Assembly: GCF_000243275.1 (NCBI RefSeq)
Contig: NZ_CM001437.1
Location: forward strand, 3,526,642 to 3,590,641
Direction of reading: 5' to 3'
Source: Myroides odoratus DSM 2801
GTDB lineage: Bacteria > Bacteroidota > Bacteroidia > Flavobacteriales > Flavobacteriaceae
Length of the DNA: 64,000 bases
Position numbers and translations under genes: made by a program. Positions 33,054 to 43,500 of the stretch are shown here, one piece after another (positions within the stretch are counted from its first letter, which is position 1; each line of letters begins with the position of its first letter). The notes beneath the pieces are model-generated. The model was not told where the DNA came from. It did no database searches and saw nothing but the letters and a program-made list of their open reading frames with translations.

Positions 33054-34601
33054 ATGAACTTTAGAATAATATTTTGTATTCTGATTACTACGACGGCTAG
33101 CCAAGCTCAAAATAACACCTTCGACAGCCTTTATCAGCAGATGTCGAAGGTGTCTTCCACATCTACTCCTCAAACTGCCTTATCGCATCTAATTAAGCTC
33201 GAAAAAGCCTCTACGACTAGTGAAGAACAAATAGAAGTTTATCTGTTACGCGCATCCTTGTTGCGGCAATACGGCAATAGAGACCGCGCAATCGTCACAT
33301 TAAAACAAGCCGATAGCTTAGCTGCGAGATATAAACATCCGAATTTACAAGCGCGAATACAAGGTGCTTTGTCAACCTTGTATCGTGAAAATGGTATTGA
33401 AACTTTAGGTAAGTTGTCGTTAATCAAAGCGAAATATTGGAGTAGGGCAATTCGCAATCCAATCGAACTGAGTATTTTGAAAGGCAATTTGATGCAAGAA
33501 CAAGCGTATTATCACATGAATGCAGCATTGTATACTGATGCAATTAAAAGCTTGTTAGAAGGAAGAAAGGAATTTGAAAAAATAGAAGACGCTAAATTGC
33601 GTTTTTTCCATTTGGCGAGTACTGATCAGTTAATAGGAGAAAATTATATTCGCTTAAAAGATACTCCAAAAGCAATTGATGTACTTGGTAATGCTCTAGA
33701 CGAGTTGAAAGACTCGGCTTATCCAGAAAGTCCCTTAAAAGGCTTTATTTACAATAGTTTAGGGATGGCGCATTTAATTGGACAAGATTATGAAACATCG
33801 TTTTCGCTTTTGATGAAAGCGCAACAAGTGGGAGAACAAGCCGACTTTTTAGAACTAAAAAAGCAAGTACTCGCTTCTTTAAAAGAGCATGCCAAACAGA
33901 TAGGAGATAACAAACAGTATGTCTTTTATAATGAGAAATACATGCAGTTAATTGAACAACAATTGGACGTGCAAATGAAAATTGCCGATTTCCTAGTGGG
34001 TTCGTATTATGAAAAAGAAGGCGAGACGAAGGATGCGTATAAAAAATATGTGCTATATAGCTTGTCTATAGGAAGTGGTATGCTTGTTTTTATTTCTTTG
34101 TTTTATTATCGTAGAAGAAAATACAGCAAAGAAAATGAAAGTAATTCCCGTATGCCAGCTCCAGTTATTGCCCCCGTTGTTGCGCCAAACGAAGTGGTGC
34201 ACAAAACAATAGATACCACCCCCGTGGATCACGGTTATATTGCAAAAGAAACGGAAGAATTAATTCTGCAAGGGATTCAACTATTCGAAGCGAGGAAGGA
34301 GTTTTTAAAGCATGAAATTTCTTTGAGTAAACTTGCAAGTCAAATCGGTGTGAATCACCGGTATTTATCGTATGTCATTAAGCACCATAAACAACAGGAC
34401 TTTTCGAGTTATATCAATACCTTGCGCATTGATTATATTGTCATGTTGTTGCAAGAGAATCCTGAAACCCTGAAATACAAAATTAGCTATTTAGCTGATT
34501 TGTGTGGATTCGCCTCTCATAGTCGCTTTACGATTACCTTCAAGCGTATTAAGGGGATTTCCCCTTCCTCTTTTATTGAGCAAATCAAAGACAAAAACTA
34601 A
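33054..34601 (+). CDS. Membrane-bound TPR protein with AraC-type HTH, 515 aa
   Basis: Signal or anchor sequence (MNFRIIFCILITTTASQAQ), then periplasmic TPR-like helices (residues 20-320), one transmembrane helix (about 338-355, LSIGSGMLVFISLFYYRRRK), and a cytoplasmic C-terminal AraC HTH pair. The HTH shows ISLSKLASQIGVNHRYLSYV (residues 421-440), INTLRIDYIVMLL, then LADLCGFASHSRFTITFKRI and SPSSFIEQI. This sensor-TM-AraC plan is common in Flavobacteriia, where a periplasmic cue controls DNA binding at the membrane. Target genes are not evident; the next gene starts about 115 bases downstream. Confidence 0.88.
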   Translation: MNFRIIFCILITTTASQAQNNTFDSLYQQMSKVSSTSTPQTALSHLIKLEKASTTSEEQIEVYLLRASLLRQYGNRDRAIVTLKQADSLAARYKHPNLQARIQGALSTLYRENGIETLGKLSLIKAKYWSRAIRNPIELSILKGNLMQEQAYYHMNAALYTDAIKSLLEGRKEFEKIEDAKLRFFHLASTDQLIGENYIRLKDTPKAIDVLGNALDELKDSAYPESPLKGFIYNSLGMAHLIGQDYETSFSLLMKAQQVGEQADFLELKKQVLASLKEHAKQIGDNKQYVFYNEKYMQLIEQQLDVQMKIADFLVGSYYEKEGETKDAYKKYVLYSLSIGSGMLVFISLFYYRRRKYSKENESNSRMPAPVIAPVVAPNEVVHKTIDTTPVDHGYIAKETEELILQGIQLFEARKEFLKHEISLSKLASQIGVNHRYLSYVIKHHKQQDFSSYINTLRIDYIVMLLQENPETLKYKISYLADLCGFASHSRFTITFKRIKGISPSSFIEQIKDKN

Positions 34602-34718
34602 TTTATCTCATCAGATTAGGTTCCATATTTTGTTCAGGTTATCAAAAGGTTATCTTATTGATCAGGGGATTCTTGTGTCAATTTTTTTGATGAAATTTAA
34701 GTAGTCAAAAAAAAAACG

Positions 34719-35252
34719 ATGGAACACTACCAAAAACATTTATTTTTCGTTGATTCTGGTGTAACTGTTGCAGTTGACAAAGAAATCAATGTACTACAGC
34801 GTCGATTTGGCTTTTCAGAAGAAATGCGCAAATTAATTTTGATCCAAACGCAAAGTGGAAGCGAAAATGCCAACTATTTAGGTAAACGGGAAAGTAAAAC
34901 GGAACCGATGGTTATTCAGTGGTACACTTTTGATGGGGTAGATGAGGTATGGGATATTATAGAACGCAATGAAGATTGTATTCTATCGGATTATTTGTTT
35001 GTTTTTGCACAAGATCAGGAGGGAAATCAATATGCAGAAATCACCAAAGGAAAGCGCAAGGGACATATCGTTTGGCTCAATGCCCTATGTTATGCAGATG
35101 TAGATAGTTTAGAGGAGTTGATAGAAGAGCGTTTGGAACAGTTAGGTGCATCTCCCTTGTGGATGGATGAAGAATTGATTTTTAATTTATTGTATACCGA
35201 TCATCAAATGGTAGAAATACGGGCCAATTCCTTGGACTTATTTCTAGCTTAA
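34719..35252 (+). CDS. Hypothetical protein, SUKH-like pattern, 177 aa
   Basis: Soluble acidic protein. The order of elements is helix RRFGFSEEMRKLIL, strand pair CILSDYLFVFAQDQEGNQYA, GKRKGHIVWLNALCYADVDS and a C-terminal helix. It recalls SMI1/KNR4 (SUKH) proteins, which serve as immunity proteins or generic scaffolds, but several family residues are uncertain. It lies after the AraC-type gene and ends before two consecutive terminators. Treat the family as tentative. Confidence 0.6.
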   Translation: MEHYQKHLFFVDSGVTVAVDKEINVLQRRFGFSEEMRKLILIQTQSGSENANYLGKRESKTEPMVIQWYTFDGVDEVWDIIERNEDCILSDYLFVFAQDQEGNQYAEITKGKRKGHIVWLNALCYADVDSLEELIEERLEQLGASPLWMDEELIFNLLYTDHQMVEIRANSLDLFLA

Positions 35253-35316
35253 AAGATAAAAAAGAAAATTACTTATTCACTGGAGTAAGAATTGATGCGT
35301 TTTTTTAGTTTGTCAG

Positions 35317-35345
35317 GCCTGTATATTCGTATGCAGGCTTTTTTT
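35317..35345 (+). terminator. Intrinsic terminator
   Basis: Stem of 9 pairs starting GCCTG (35317) and ending CAGGC (35338), tetraloop, T7 tail. Serves the gene ending at 35252. Confidence 0.7.
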
Positions 35346-35350
35346 AATGA

Positions 35351-35385
35351 AACAAGCGGGTAATCAACTAGATTACCCGCTTGTT
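35351..35385 (-). terminator. Intrinsic terminator of DPP4 gene
   Basis: Perfect 15-bp stem, 35351-35365 with 35371-35385 (core GCGGGTAATC). It lies 30 bases past the stop of the minus-strand peptidase, and an A-rich flank gives a T-run on that strand. Confidence 0.8.
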
Positions 35386-35414
35386 GTATTTGATTGTTTG
35401 AATCACGAGACTGT

Positions 35415-37607
35415 TTAGTTTCTAGGCTTAGCCAAGTGATCAAAGAAGTATTGTGCGATTTTCGTATTCAAGTGAACGCGATCAAGTCCACGTACATTGT
35501 GTTCGTGTGTAGGGTACAAGAAGTAATCTACTTGCTTATTTGCTTTGATACAAGCTTCAATGAATAGCATCGAGTGCTGCTGTACAACAACAGGATCTTG
35601 TGCGCCGTGAATAATCAATAATTTATTATCTAATTGCGTCGCTTTGTTTAATAAACTGGTGCGCTCATAGCCTTCTGGGTTTTCTTGTGGGGTATCCATG
35701 TAACGTTCACCATACATGATTTCGTACATTTTCCAATCCATTACAGGACCACCTGCAACACCAACTTTAAAAATTGAAGGATGTGTAACGGACAACGTTG
35801 TGGTCATAAACCCACCAAAACTCCAACCGTAAACGCCGATTTTTTCTTGATCAACATACGGAAGGGACTGTAAATACTTAACCCCTTGCATTTGATCTGC
35901 CATTTCATTTTGTCCCAGTTGACGGTGAATTACATGCTCGAAATCTCTTCCTCTATTGAAACTTCCTCTATTGTCAACCGTAAAAACAAGATAACCTTGT
36001 TGGGCCATGTATTGGAAGAATAAAGAAGAACCACCCAACCAAGTATTCGTAATTAACTGAGCATGCGGTCCTCCGTATACATACACCATAACAGGGTAAG
36101 TTTTCGTAGCATCAAAATTAGTAGGATAGATCACACGCGCATTTAATGGTGTTTTTCCATCAGCTGCAGTAAGGGTAACCAATTCCATCTTAGGCATGTC
36201 AATCACTCCTTGGTAAGGATCCTTAGCCGTTAAGAGCTCCACTTCTTTTTGATTTGATGCTTGTACAATAGAAACAGTTGTAGGTACCTCAATGCTGTTA
36301 AAAGAATCTACGAATAAGGTTTTATCTTGGTTGAATACAATGTCATGTGTTCCTGTACGAGTGGTCAGCTGTTCTGTTTTTGCTTTTTTAAGGTTTACTT
36401 TAAACAACTGTCTATCTAATCCTTGATTGGTGATTCCTGTATAGTACAGGTTTTTTCCTTCTTTATCAAAGCCTAGAACTTCCTCTACAATAACTGAAGC
36501 ATGACCTAAGGCTTGGATGAGTTTACCTTCCGTTGAATATAAATACAGTTGACGGTAGCCTCCTCTTTCAGATAAATAAAGGAATGATTTGCTATCTGCT
36601 GGATTGAAAATTAAACCTTGAGAAGGTTCAGTATAGGTAGTCGATTTTTCTTCAAATAACGTTCCTTCAAATGCACCTGTTGCTGCATTGTACTTATTTA
36701 CTTTCAGGTGATTTTGCTCGCGGTTTAATACCCCAACGTACACATAGTTTCCAGAAGGATCCCAAGTAACCATCGTTAAAAATTGATCTGCATCTCCTGT
36801 TTGTAACGTAACTTTAGCATTGGTATAGACATCAAAAATAACCAAGGAAACACGTTCATTCGCCATGCCTGCCATAGGGTATTTGATGTTTTTATTTTCA
36901 GCTACTCTAGAATTCCACTGTACCAACGGGTAATCAGTTACCTGAGACTGGTCATTTCTATAGTATAATAATTGCTCTTGTTTGGGACTCCACCACATTC
37001 CTTTGTTGATGCCAAACTCATTGCGGTGTGTATTGGAACTACCATTAACAATAGCAGCATCTGTATCTTGAGTAACCGCTATTTGTTGTCCTTTTTTATC
37101 GCTAATTACAATATTGTTGTCTTGCAACCAAGCAACGTAATCATAGTTTCTGGATACAATATGTTCCTGGCCTTTTGCAGGTACTTTTTGCAGAACTTCT
37201 ACTTTTTTATCCTGTGTGTTGTATTGCAATAACCATCTGAATTTTCCCTCTGTATCTAAAATAGAGAAATTCATCGTTACATCGCTTTTCCAACGCAGAT
37301 CAGAAGGAAAAGAAGCTACTTTAAATTGAGCCTCTGTAATTGATTGACCAATTGCTTGATTGAGGTCTGCTGCTGTAAGTAAAAAAGAAGATTCCCATTG
37401 TACGGATGACGTGCGGATAAACATACTGTCTCGCTTGGTATTCAAATGCGTCAAAGCATTAGACGACTTCCAACTCGGTTGAGTAAGTTTTTCAGGTGCA
37501 AAAGAAGTATACTGCCCTAAAGTTGCTTCTTGCATAGTCAAATTGCGTTGAGCAAAGAGAACATGGCTTGAAAGTATAGCTAGAGCAAGTAAATGTATTT
37601 TTTTCAT
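35415..37607 (-). CDS. Dipeptidyl peptidase IV (S9 family), 730 aa
   Basis: Exported by a signal peptide (MKKIHLLALAILSSHVLFAQ). Residues 25-470 form the DPPIV_N beta-propeller (repeated WDPSGNYVYVGVLN-type blades). The C-terminal 250 residues are the S9 catalytic alpha/beta-hydrolase domain: VYGGPHAQLITNTW, the nucleophile GWSFGGFMT, Asp in IIHGAQDPVV, and His in THEHNVRG. It removes Xaa-Pro/Ala dipeptides from peptides, probably in the periplasm, for peptide nutrition. Length is normal for bacterial DPP4. Confidence 0.95.
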   Translation of the reverse strand: MKKIHLLALAILSSHVLFAQRNLTMQEATLGQYTSFAPEKLTQPSWKSSNALTHLNTKRDSMFIRTSSVQWESSFLLTAADLNQAIGQSITEAQFKVASFPSDLRWKSDVTMNFSILDTEGKFRWLLQYNTQDKKVEVLQKVPAKGQEHIVSRNYDYVAWLQDNNIVISDKKGQQIAVTQDTDAAIVNGSSNTHRNEFGINKGMWWSPKQEQLLYYRNDQSQVTDYPLVQWNSRVAENKNIKYPMAGMANERVSLVIFDVYTNAKVTLQTGDADQFLTMVTWDPSGNYVYVGVLNREQNHLKVNKYNAATGAFEGTLFEEKSTTYTEPSQGLIFNPADSKSFLYLSERGGYRQLYLYSTEGKLIQALGHASVIVEEVLGFDKEGKNLYYTGITNQGLDRQLFKVNLKKAKTEQLTTRTGTHDIVFNQDKTLFVDSFNSIEVPTTVSIVQASNQKEVELLTAKDPYQGVIDMPKMELVTLTAADGKTPLNARVIYPTNFDATKTYPVMVYVYGGPHAQLITNTWLGGSSLFFQYMAQQGYLVFTVDNRGSFNRGRDFEHVIHRQLGQNEMADQMQGVKYLQSLPYVDQEKIGVYGWSFGGFMTTTLSVTHPSIFKVGVAGGPVMDWKMYEIMYGERYMDTPQENPEGYERTSLLNKATQLDNKLLIIHGAQDPVVVQQHSMLFIEACIKANKQVDYFLYPTHEHNVRGLDRVHLNTKIAQYFFDHLAKPRN

Positions 37608-38004
37608 TCTATTGTGTGATTAATTTTATCGTGCACTAAGGTAGGGTTTTTTCTCTTTTGTGACCAATAGGATGTTGTATTTGTCTGTCGTTTCTTCAAT
37701 AAAAAAGAGAAAATAAGAGAGAAAAAGGAGTAAGCAGCGAAGCCAAAAAGCTCTTTTTAAGAAGTTGTACTTCTAAATGAGGTGAAATGCAGTTTTTTTG
37801 CAAAAACAAAACATTCTCAAATTGAGAATTTATAAATAACAATGCTGTATATTTCACTAGAGAATGAAATAAGCCTTAGGAATAAGAAGTGTAGTATGTT
37901 TTATTTGATAAAGATATAATAAAATGAGCGATGTTTTTAAATAGATATATTTGGTTGAGCAATTGAGGAAGTTGCTTTCTACCATTTAAATGTTTTAGGT
38001 TAAT
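37608..38004. other. Gene-free divergent promoter region
   Basis: About 400 bases between the DPP4 gene (-) and the MarR-type gene (+). AT-rich; an ATTCTCAAATTGAGAAT inverted repeat at about 37811-37827 could be an operator for the MarR-type protein. No gene seen. Confidence 0.4.
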
Positions 38005-38661
38005 ATGAACCACAAATTATTACTTGAATTTATGCACCTTCTTTTCGAATTTGAAAAGGAAACTGAGGGAGGTTTATTGCCAACCTATGCTCAAACAATC
38101 GATGGATTTAAGAAGTGGATTCGCGAAACAAAAGAAGAATCGATTCCAAGCGAGGCTTTAGAATCTACAGCTAGAAAGCTAACAACAGAACAACAGATTA
38201 CATTAGCCTTATTTAAAATGGCCAATTACAGTAAAATGTATTGGCGCTCCTTGTTGGCGGATGGATCTCTAACAAACCAAGATAATTGGATTGTTTTATT
38301 GAATTTGTCGATACATGGTGAAATGACAAAAATGGAATTAATTCGCAGAAGTACACAAGAGAAGCCTACTGGGATGCAAATCATCAACCGCTTGATTCAA
38401 TTAGAATTTGTACTTCAGAAGGATTCGGAAGTAGATAAAAGAAGTAAAATTATAGAAATTACTCCAACAGGACAACGAGAATTACTAATTCAAATGAGTG
38501 AAATTCAGCGTGTTTCCTCATTAGTTACGGGAGATTTACGTCCGAGTGAAAAACAACAGTCGCTTTATCTTTTAAACAAGTTGATGGATTTTCACGAAGA
38601 TGTATTTAAGGAAAATAAAACAAAAGCTGAATTGCTTCATCTTGCCTTTCAACAGAAATAG
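38005..38661 (+). CDS. MarR-type winged-helix regulator, 218 aa
   Basis: A central winged helix (WIVLLNLSIHGEMTKMELIR, then EKPTGMQIINRLIQLEFVLQ and a wing DSEVDKRSKIIEITPTGQR) is flanked by dimerisation helices, the MarR layout. It is longer than classic MarR because of an N-terminal 80-residue helical region. Ligand and targets are unknown. The stop is followed by a long hairpin reaching the convergent permease gene. Confidence 0.8.
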   Translation: MNHKLLLEFMHLLFEFEKETEGGLLPTYAQTIDGFKKWIRETKEESIPSEALESTARKLTTEQQITLALFKMANYSKMYWRSLLADGSLTNQDNWIVLLNLSIHGEMTKMELIRRSTQEKPTGMQIINRLIQLEFVLQKDSEVDKRSKIIEITPTGQRELLIQMSEIQRVSSLVTGDLRPSEKQQSLYLLNKLMDFHEDVFKENKTKAELLHLAFQQK

Positions 38662-38680
38662 TTGACAGTGAACGGTTAAT

Positions 38681-38727
38681 TTGGTTTACGATGAACTGTT
38701 AACTGTTAACAGTTCACCGTAAACCAA
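38681..38727. terminator. Long hairpin, terminator and dispersed-repeat copy
   Basis: Inverted repeat of 22 bp with one mismatch (38681-38702 with 38706-38727, 3-base loop) containing AACTGTTAA. It lies between the convergent MarR-type and permease genes. It is also a member of the GTTAAC-rich repeat family seen at 45186, 50716 and 60656. Confidence 0.7.
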
Positions 38728-38731
38728 AAAA

Positions 38732-40198
38732 CTATCGCTTCAAATCCACTTCTTTCAGTGGAATGAGTTTCGTTTTGTATTTCAACTTATGATAAAAGTA
38801 GAAGAATAAGAAAAAAGGAATACCCATATAGGTGATAAAAATCCCATGCCAATCGACGATTCCTTCAAAAATCATTTTACTATCTTGACCAATAATCACA
38901 CATAAACAAAGGATAAAGGCAAAGATAGGGCCAAAGGGGAACAGTTTTGCGCGGTACACCAATTGTTTAGGATTGTGACCTTGTGCAACATACGCACGTC
39001 TAAAGCGGTAGTGACTAATGGCAATACCCAACCAAGCAATAAAACCAGTTAAACCAGAAGCTGCTAAGATAAAATCAACGGCTTTTGGCGTGATGGATTG
39101 AATGATAAAAATAAGCAATACCACTAAAGCAGTGGCTAACAAGGATAGAATAGGAACTCCATTTTTATTGGTCCTACCAAATGAACGATGAGCCATTCCA
39201 TCTTTTCCCATTGCATATAACATACGAGTAGAAGCGTACATACCTGAATTACCCGCAGAGAGAATAGAGGTTAAGATGACCGCATTCATCAAAGCGGCAG
39301 CAAATGCCCAATGCGCCTTTTCAAAAACTAAGGTGAAAGGGGATTTGGCTATTTCCGTGATGTCAGCACCTAGAAGCTCCGGACTAGTATAAGGGATAAT
39401 CAATCCAATCACAAAAATAGAAAGGATATAAAAGATAAGAATACGCCAAAAGACCTGCTTGATGGCTTTGGGAATATTTTTCTCAGGATTCTCAGACTCT
39501 CCAGCTGTGATTCCGATGAGTTCTGTCCCCTGAAAAGAGAATCCCGCAATAAGGAATACTCCTAAAACAGTAAGAAACTTACCTGAAAATCCATCCCCTA
39601 TAAAAGGAGCATCTCCAATAGTGAAGTTTTTAAAACCAATGTATTCGCCTCCTAAAATACCGAAGATGGTCAATAAACCAACCCCTAAAAAGACAATAAC
39701 TGTAATAACTTTAATAAAGGCAAACCAATATTCAGATTCTCCATATGCCTTTACAGATAAGGTATTTAACCCTAATATAATTCCAAAGAATAGTAAACTC
39801 CAAGCCCAAGGAGGAAGGAAACTCAAAGGTTCCCAATACGAAATAACTAGGGCAGCAATCGAAACATCAACGGCTACAGTAATAACCCAATTGAACCAGT
39901 AATTCCAACCCAAAGCATACCCAAGTGAAGGATCCACAAATCGAGAAGCATAGGTGCTAAATGATCCAGATACAGGTAAATAGGTAGCCATTTCACCTAA
40001 GGAGGTCATTAAAAAATACACCATTACACCAATAGCAATATAGGCTAATACCGCGCCTCCAGGCCCTGCTTGATGAATGGCTTCACCACTGGCCATAAAT
40101 AAACCAGTTCCAATACAACCGCCTATGGCAATCATGGTTAAGTGTCGAGCTTTGAGTTTGCGTTGTACGCCAGCATTATCGTTGTGTTCTTCCGTCAT
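38732..40198 (-). CDS. Amino-acid permease, APC family (LysP-like), 488 aa
   Basis: Twelve transmembrane helices. The AAT-subfamily signature appears at the N-terminus: LKARHLTMIAIGGCIGTGLF, then GPGGAVLAYIAIGVMVYFLM, SLGEMATYLPVSGSF, and GFSFQGTELIGITAGESENP. These match proton-coupled basic or neutral amino-acid importers such as LysP; the exact substrate is not certain from sequence. It stands alone after a strong hairpin and has its own 356-base upstream region. Confidence 0.93.
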   Translation of the reverse strand: MTEEHNDNAGVQRKLKARHLTMIAIGGCIGTGLFMASGEAIHQAGPGGAVLAYIAIGVMVYFLMTSLGEMATYLPVSGSFSTYASRFVDPSLGYALGWNYWFNWVITVAVDVSIAALVISYWEPLSFLPPWAWSLLFFGIILGLNTLSVKAYGESEYWFAFIKVITVIVFLGVGLLTIFGILGGEYIGFKNFTIGDAPFIGDGFSGKFLTVLGVFLIAGFSFQGTELIGITAGESENPEKNIPKAIKQVFWRILIFYILSIFVIGLIIPYTSPELLGADITEIAKSPFTLVFEKAHWAFAAALMNAVILTSILSAGNSGMYASTRMLYAMGKDGMAHRSFGRTNKNGVPILSLLATALVVLLIFIIQSITPKAVDFILAASGLTGFIAWLGIAISHYRFRRAYVAQGHNPKQLVYRAKLFPFGPIFAFILCLCVIIGQDSKMIFEGIVDWHGIFITYMGIPFFLFFYFYHKLKYKTKLIPLKEVDLKR

Positions 40199-40554
40199 TT
40201 TTAGTTCATTTCTAACAAATGTAAGTATTAATCAATAGGAATGGGAATTTTCCCTTTCGAATATGCGAAAAATATAAGCAATAGCAGAGGTATCTTTCGT
40301 TTTTATCACTTTTTTTCTTTCAAAAAAACAGAAAATGAAGAGCAACAAGCAAATACAAAGTGTTAAAAAAACAAAAACAACAACTTCATTTTTGTTGTGA
40401 TTTATTATGTTATTCTTTTGTAATTGGGGTTATTTGTTTGATTTTGGTTTTTTTGAAGACAATTTATTTTGTTTATATAACTATAGGGGTGTTTTTTTAA
40501 CTAAATTTTTGTTTAATTTAGTTCATTCATAGTAGTAATAGTAAAAAAAAATTT
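40199..40554. other. Gene-free divergent promoter region
   Basis: Very AT-rich bases between the permease (-) and the first adhesin (+). No gene; no promoter with both canonical elements identified. Confidence 0.4.
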
Positions 40555-43500
40555 ATGGCAAAAAGAAAGCAATTACTTAAGGGAGTGCTACTCGCTCTCT
40601 TAGTAATACCTGCATTTGTTTTAGCCTCACCAAAGATTAAAGTTTGGATGGAGGATAGAGGAATGCATTGGTTTGAAACGAGTGGTATCTTAAATGTACT
40701 AGGAGGAAACGATGAAACAATCTTATTATTTGATGATCCTACTACTTGTACTGTTATCACTACTCTTCCCTTTGTTGAAACCTTTGCTTCCGACTCTCCG
40801 ACAAAAGAGTGTTGGACAGTCTTAGATGAGAATGAAGACGAGGCAACATGGGATTTGGATTACGACAGTAACCCTTATGTTGGGGACGCAGTAGCTGTGT
40901 TATATACAGATTATAACGATGGAGATAATGATGATTGGTTAATTTCTCCAAAAATTCAGCTGAACGGCAATCAACGCTTGCGTTATTTCTATCGTGTTCA
41001 GTCTCAGGGTGAACCCAATGATTTTAGAGTGATGCTGTCAACAAGTGGAACCGCACCCGCTAATTTTACACGTGAATTAGTCCCGCTGAATCAATACTCT
41101 AATATAGAGTACCGAGAAGAAATCGTGTATTTAGCAGATGAAAATGGTGCACTTTATACAGGAGATGTTCATATTGCGTGGCACGTACCACCAGGAGGAT
41201 TAGATGGATGGCGTTTATATATTGACAATGTTATTGTGGAAGATATTCCGGCTTGTCCTACGCCGAGCGGAATAGCAGTTTCTAATCGAACGGTAGATAG
41301 CGCGCAAATCAACTGGACGGCGGGGTATCAAGAAGAAGAGTGGGAAGTGGCTGTACAAGTAGCTGGTATGGGTGAGCCTACTTCAGGTGTAGAAGTACAA
41401 GCCGCTACTTATAACGCAACGCAGCTTATATCGAATACAGTATACGAAGTATATGTTCGAGCGAAATGTACAGATAATGAGTTTTCTGATTGGGTTGGAC
41501 CAGTGAATTTCAGTACTCAAATGGTTCCAGCTGCACTGCCTTTTATAGATGATTTCGAAGGAACAAATAACTTTATATTCCTTGGGAATAAAGTGAATAA
41601 ATGGGTCGTTGGTACTGCTGTAAATAACGGCGGAACGCACGCCATGTACATCAGCGATGATGAAGGGGTCTCACATCATTATGAAACAGAGGATGAAGAT
41701 TGGGAATCAACGGTTGCACATGCGTATAAAGATTTTACTATTGATGCAGATGTCAATGAATTACAACTAACCTTTGATTGGCTCTGTATGGGAGACAGTG
41801 AGTTTTGGCCTAGTGATTATTTTAAAGTTTGGGTGGTTCCTACTGATTATGTACTGGTGGCCAATGAAGAAATTGACGAAGATGAGGATGGAGTGGTTCA
41901 AATTGGACAGTCCAATTATTATTGGAATAATACCTTTCGCAATGAATTAATCTTCTTTGATGGAACGCCTTATGCAGGCAGTACAATGCGCTTGGTTTTT
42001 GAATGGGAAAACGATGCTTTTGGCGGTACACAACCTCCTGCTGCTATTGATAATGTCAATTTGAGCAAAGTGCTTTGTAGTAGACCTCAAGACTTAACAG
42101 TAAATGCAGTTACTAGAACAAGCTTTACTGTTGGTTGGACACCTGCAACTGGCATAGATAACTACGAGTTTTTATTGAGAACAAATCCATTGCCATTAGC
42201 TTTGGATACTGACGTAGCTACACATAGCGCTACTGGAAATACCTATACATTTGCCAATCTTACTACGGGTTCTTTTTATTATGTGTGGATGAGAACGGCT
42301 TGTGATGCAACAACCAAGAGTAAATGGATTGGGCCTATTGCGGTTAATATCCCCAATATGACAGCTCAAGCGCTACCATACAACGAGTCTTTTGAAGAAG
42401 ATGTCTATTTTCAAACGACTCAAAACGATTTTCATCAGTGGGTAGCTGGAAATGCAGTAAGTGCATACGGAACTCGTTCTTTGTACGTAACGAATAACAG
42501 TGGAGTTAGGAATACCTACAACGTGAACGAGGAAACGGTAATTCATGCATTTAAAGACTTTATTATTCCTGCAAATACACAGCAACTCGATATTTCTTTT
42601 GTCTGGCGAGCAATGGGTGACTTTGACGTGAGATGGGATGATGAACCAAGTGATTTTATGAAGGTCTGGATGGTGCCGGCCTCATTTACACCAACAGCAG
42701 ATGCACCAATCACCCCAGCTGCTAATCGCATAGAGGTTGATCCAACGGCCTTGTTTGTTAATGCGAATCAATTTAGAGTTCAGCGAAATGTGGTCGACGT
42801 AACAGCTTTTGCGGGTCAAAATATGCGCCTTGTTTTTGAATGGATACAAAATTCATATTCAGGAACTCAACCACCTGCAGCTGTAGATAACATAGTAGTT
42901 AAGCCTTATACATGTCAAGATGTGACAGATTTGAATGCTCTGTTGATTGAAAATACAAATAATTTTGAGATAACGTGGACTCCTGGACCGGGGCAAACCA
43001 AATGGGAGGTTTTTATTATCGAAAATGGAGAGCCGTATCCAACGGAATCGGATACAGGGATTATAGTAGAAGGAGATCCTTCTTATATCGTAGAGGATGT
43101 GCCGGAAGAGACGTTCTATAAAGTGTTCGTTCGTCCTATTTGTTCAGATACGGAAAAAGGTTGGTGGACAGGACCTAAAGATTATTCTATCTTTCACCCC
43201 CCTGGATGTGCAGGGATTACCTTAGATGATATTGAATTGAATATTTCGGCAGATGGTGAGTATATCATCTGTTCCGATGATCCGTATACCTTGGACTTAA
43301 AAGCAAATTATTACGATATCAAAGCAACGACAGATTATGTGGTTGAATCGATTGACTACGCACCACCATTCCCATTCTTTGGTGGTGATGCAGTAGATTT
43401 AACTGAAGATGATGAATGGTCAGATATTATCGATTTAGGGTTTGATTTCTGTTTTTATGGCAATAGTTACAACAAAGTGCTAATTTCAACTAATGGGGCT

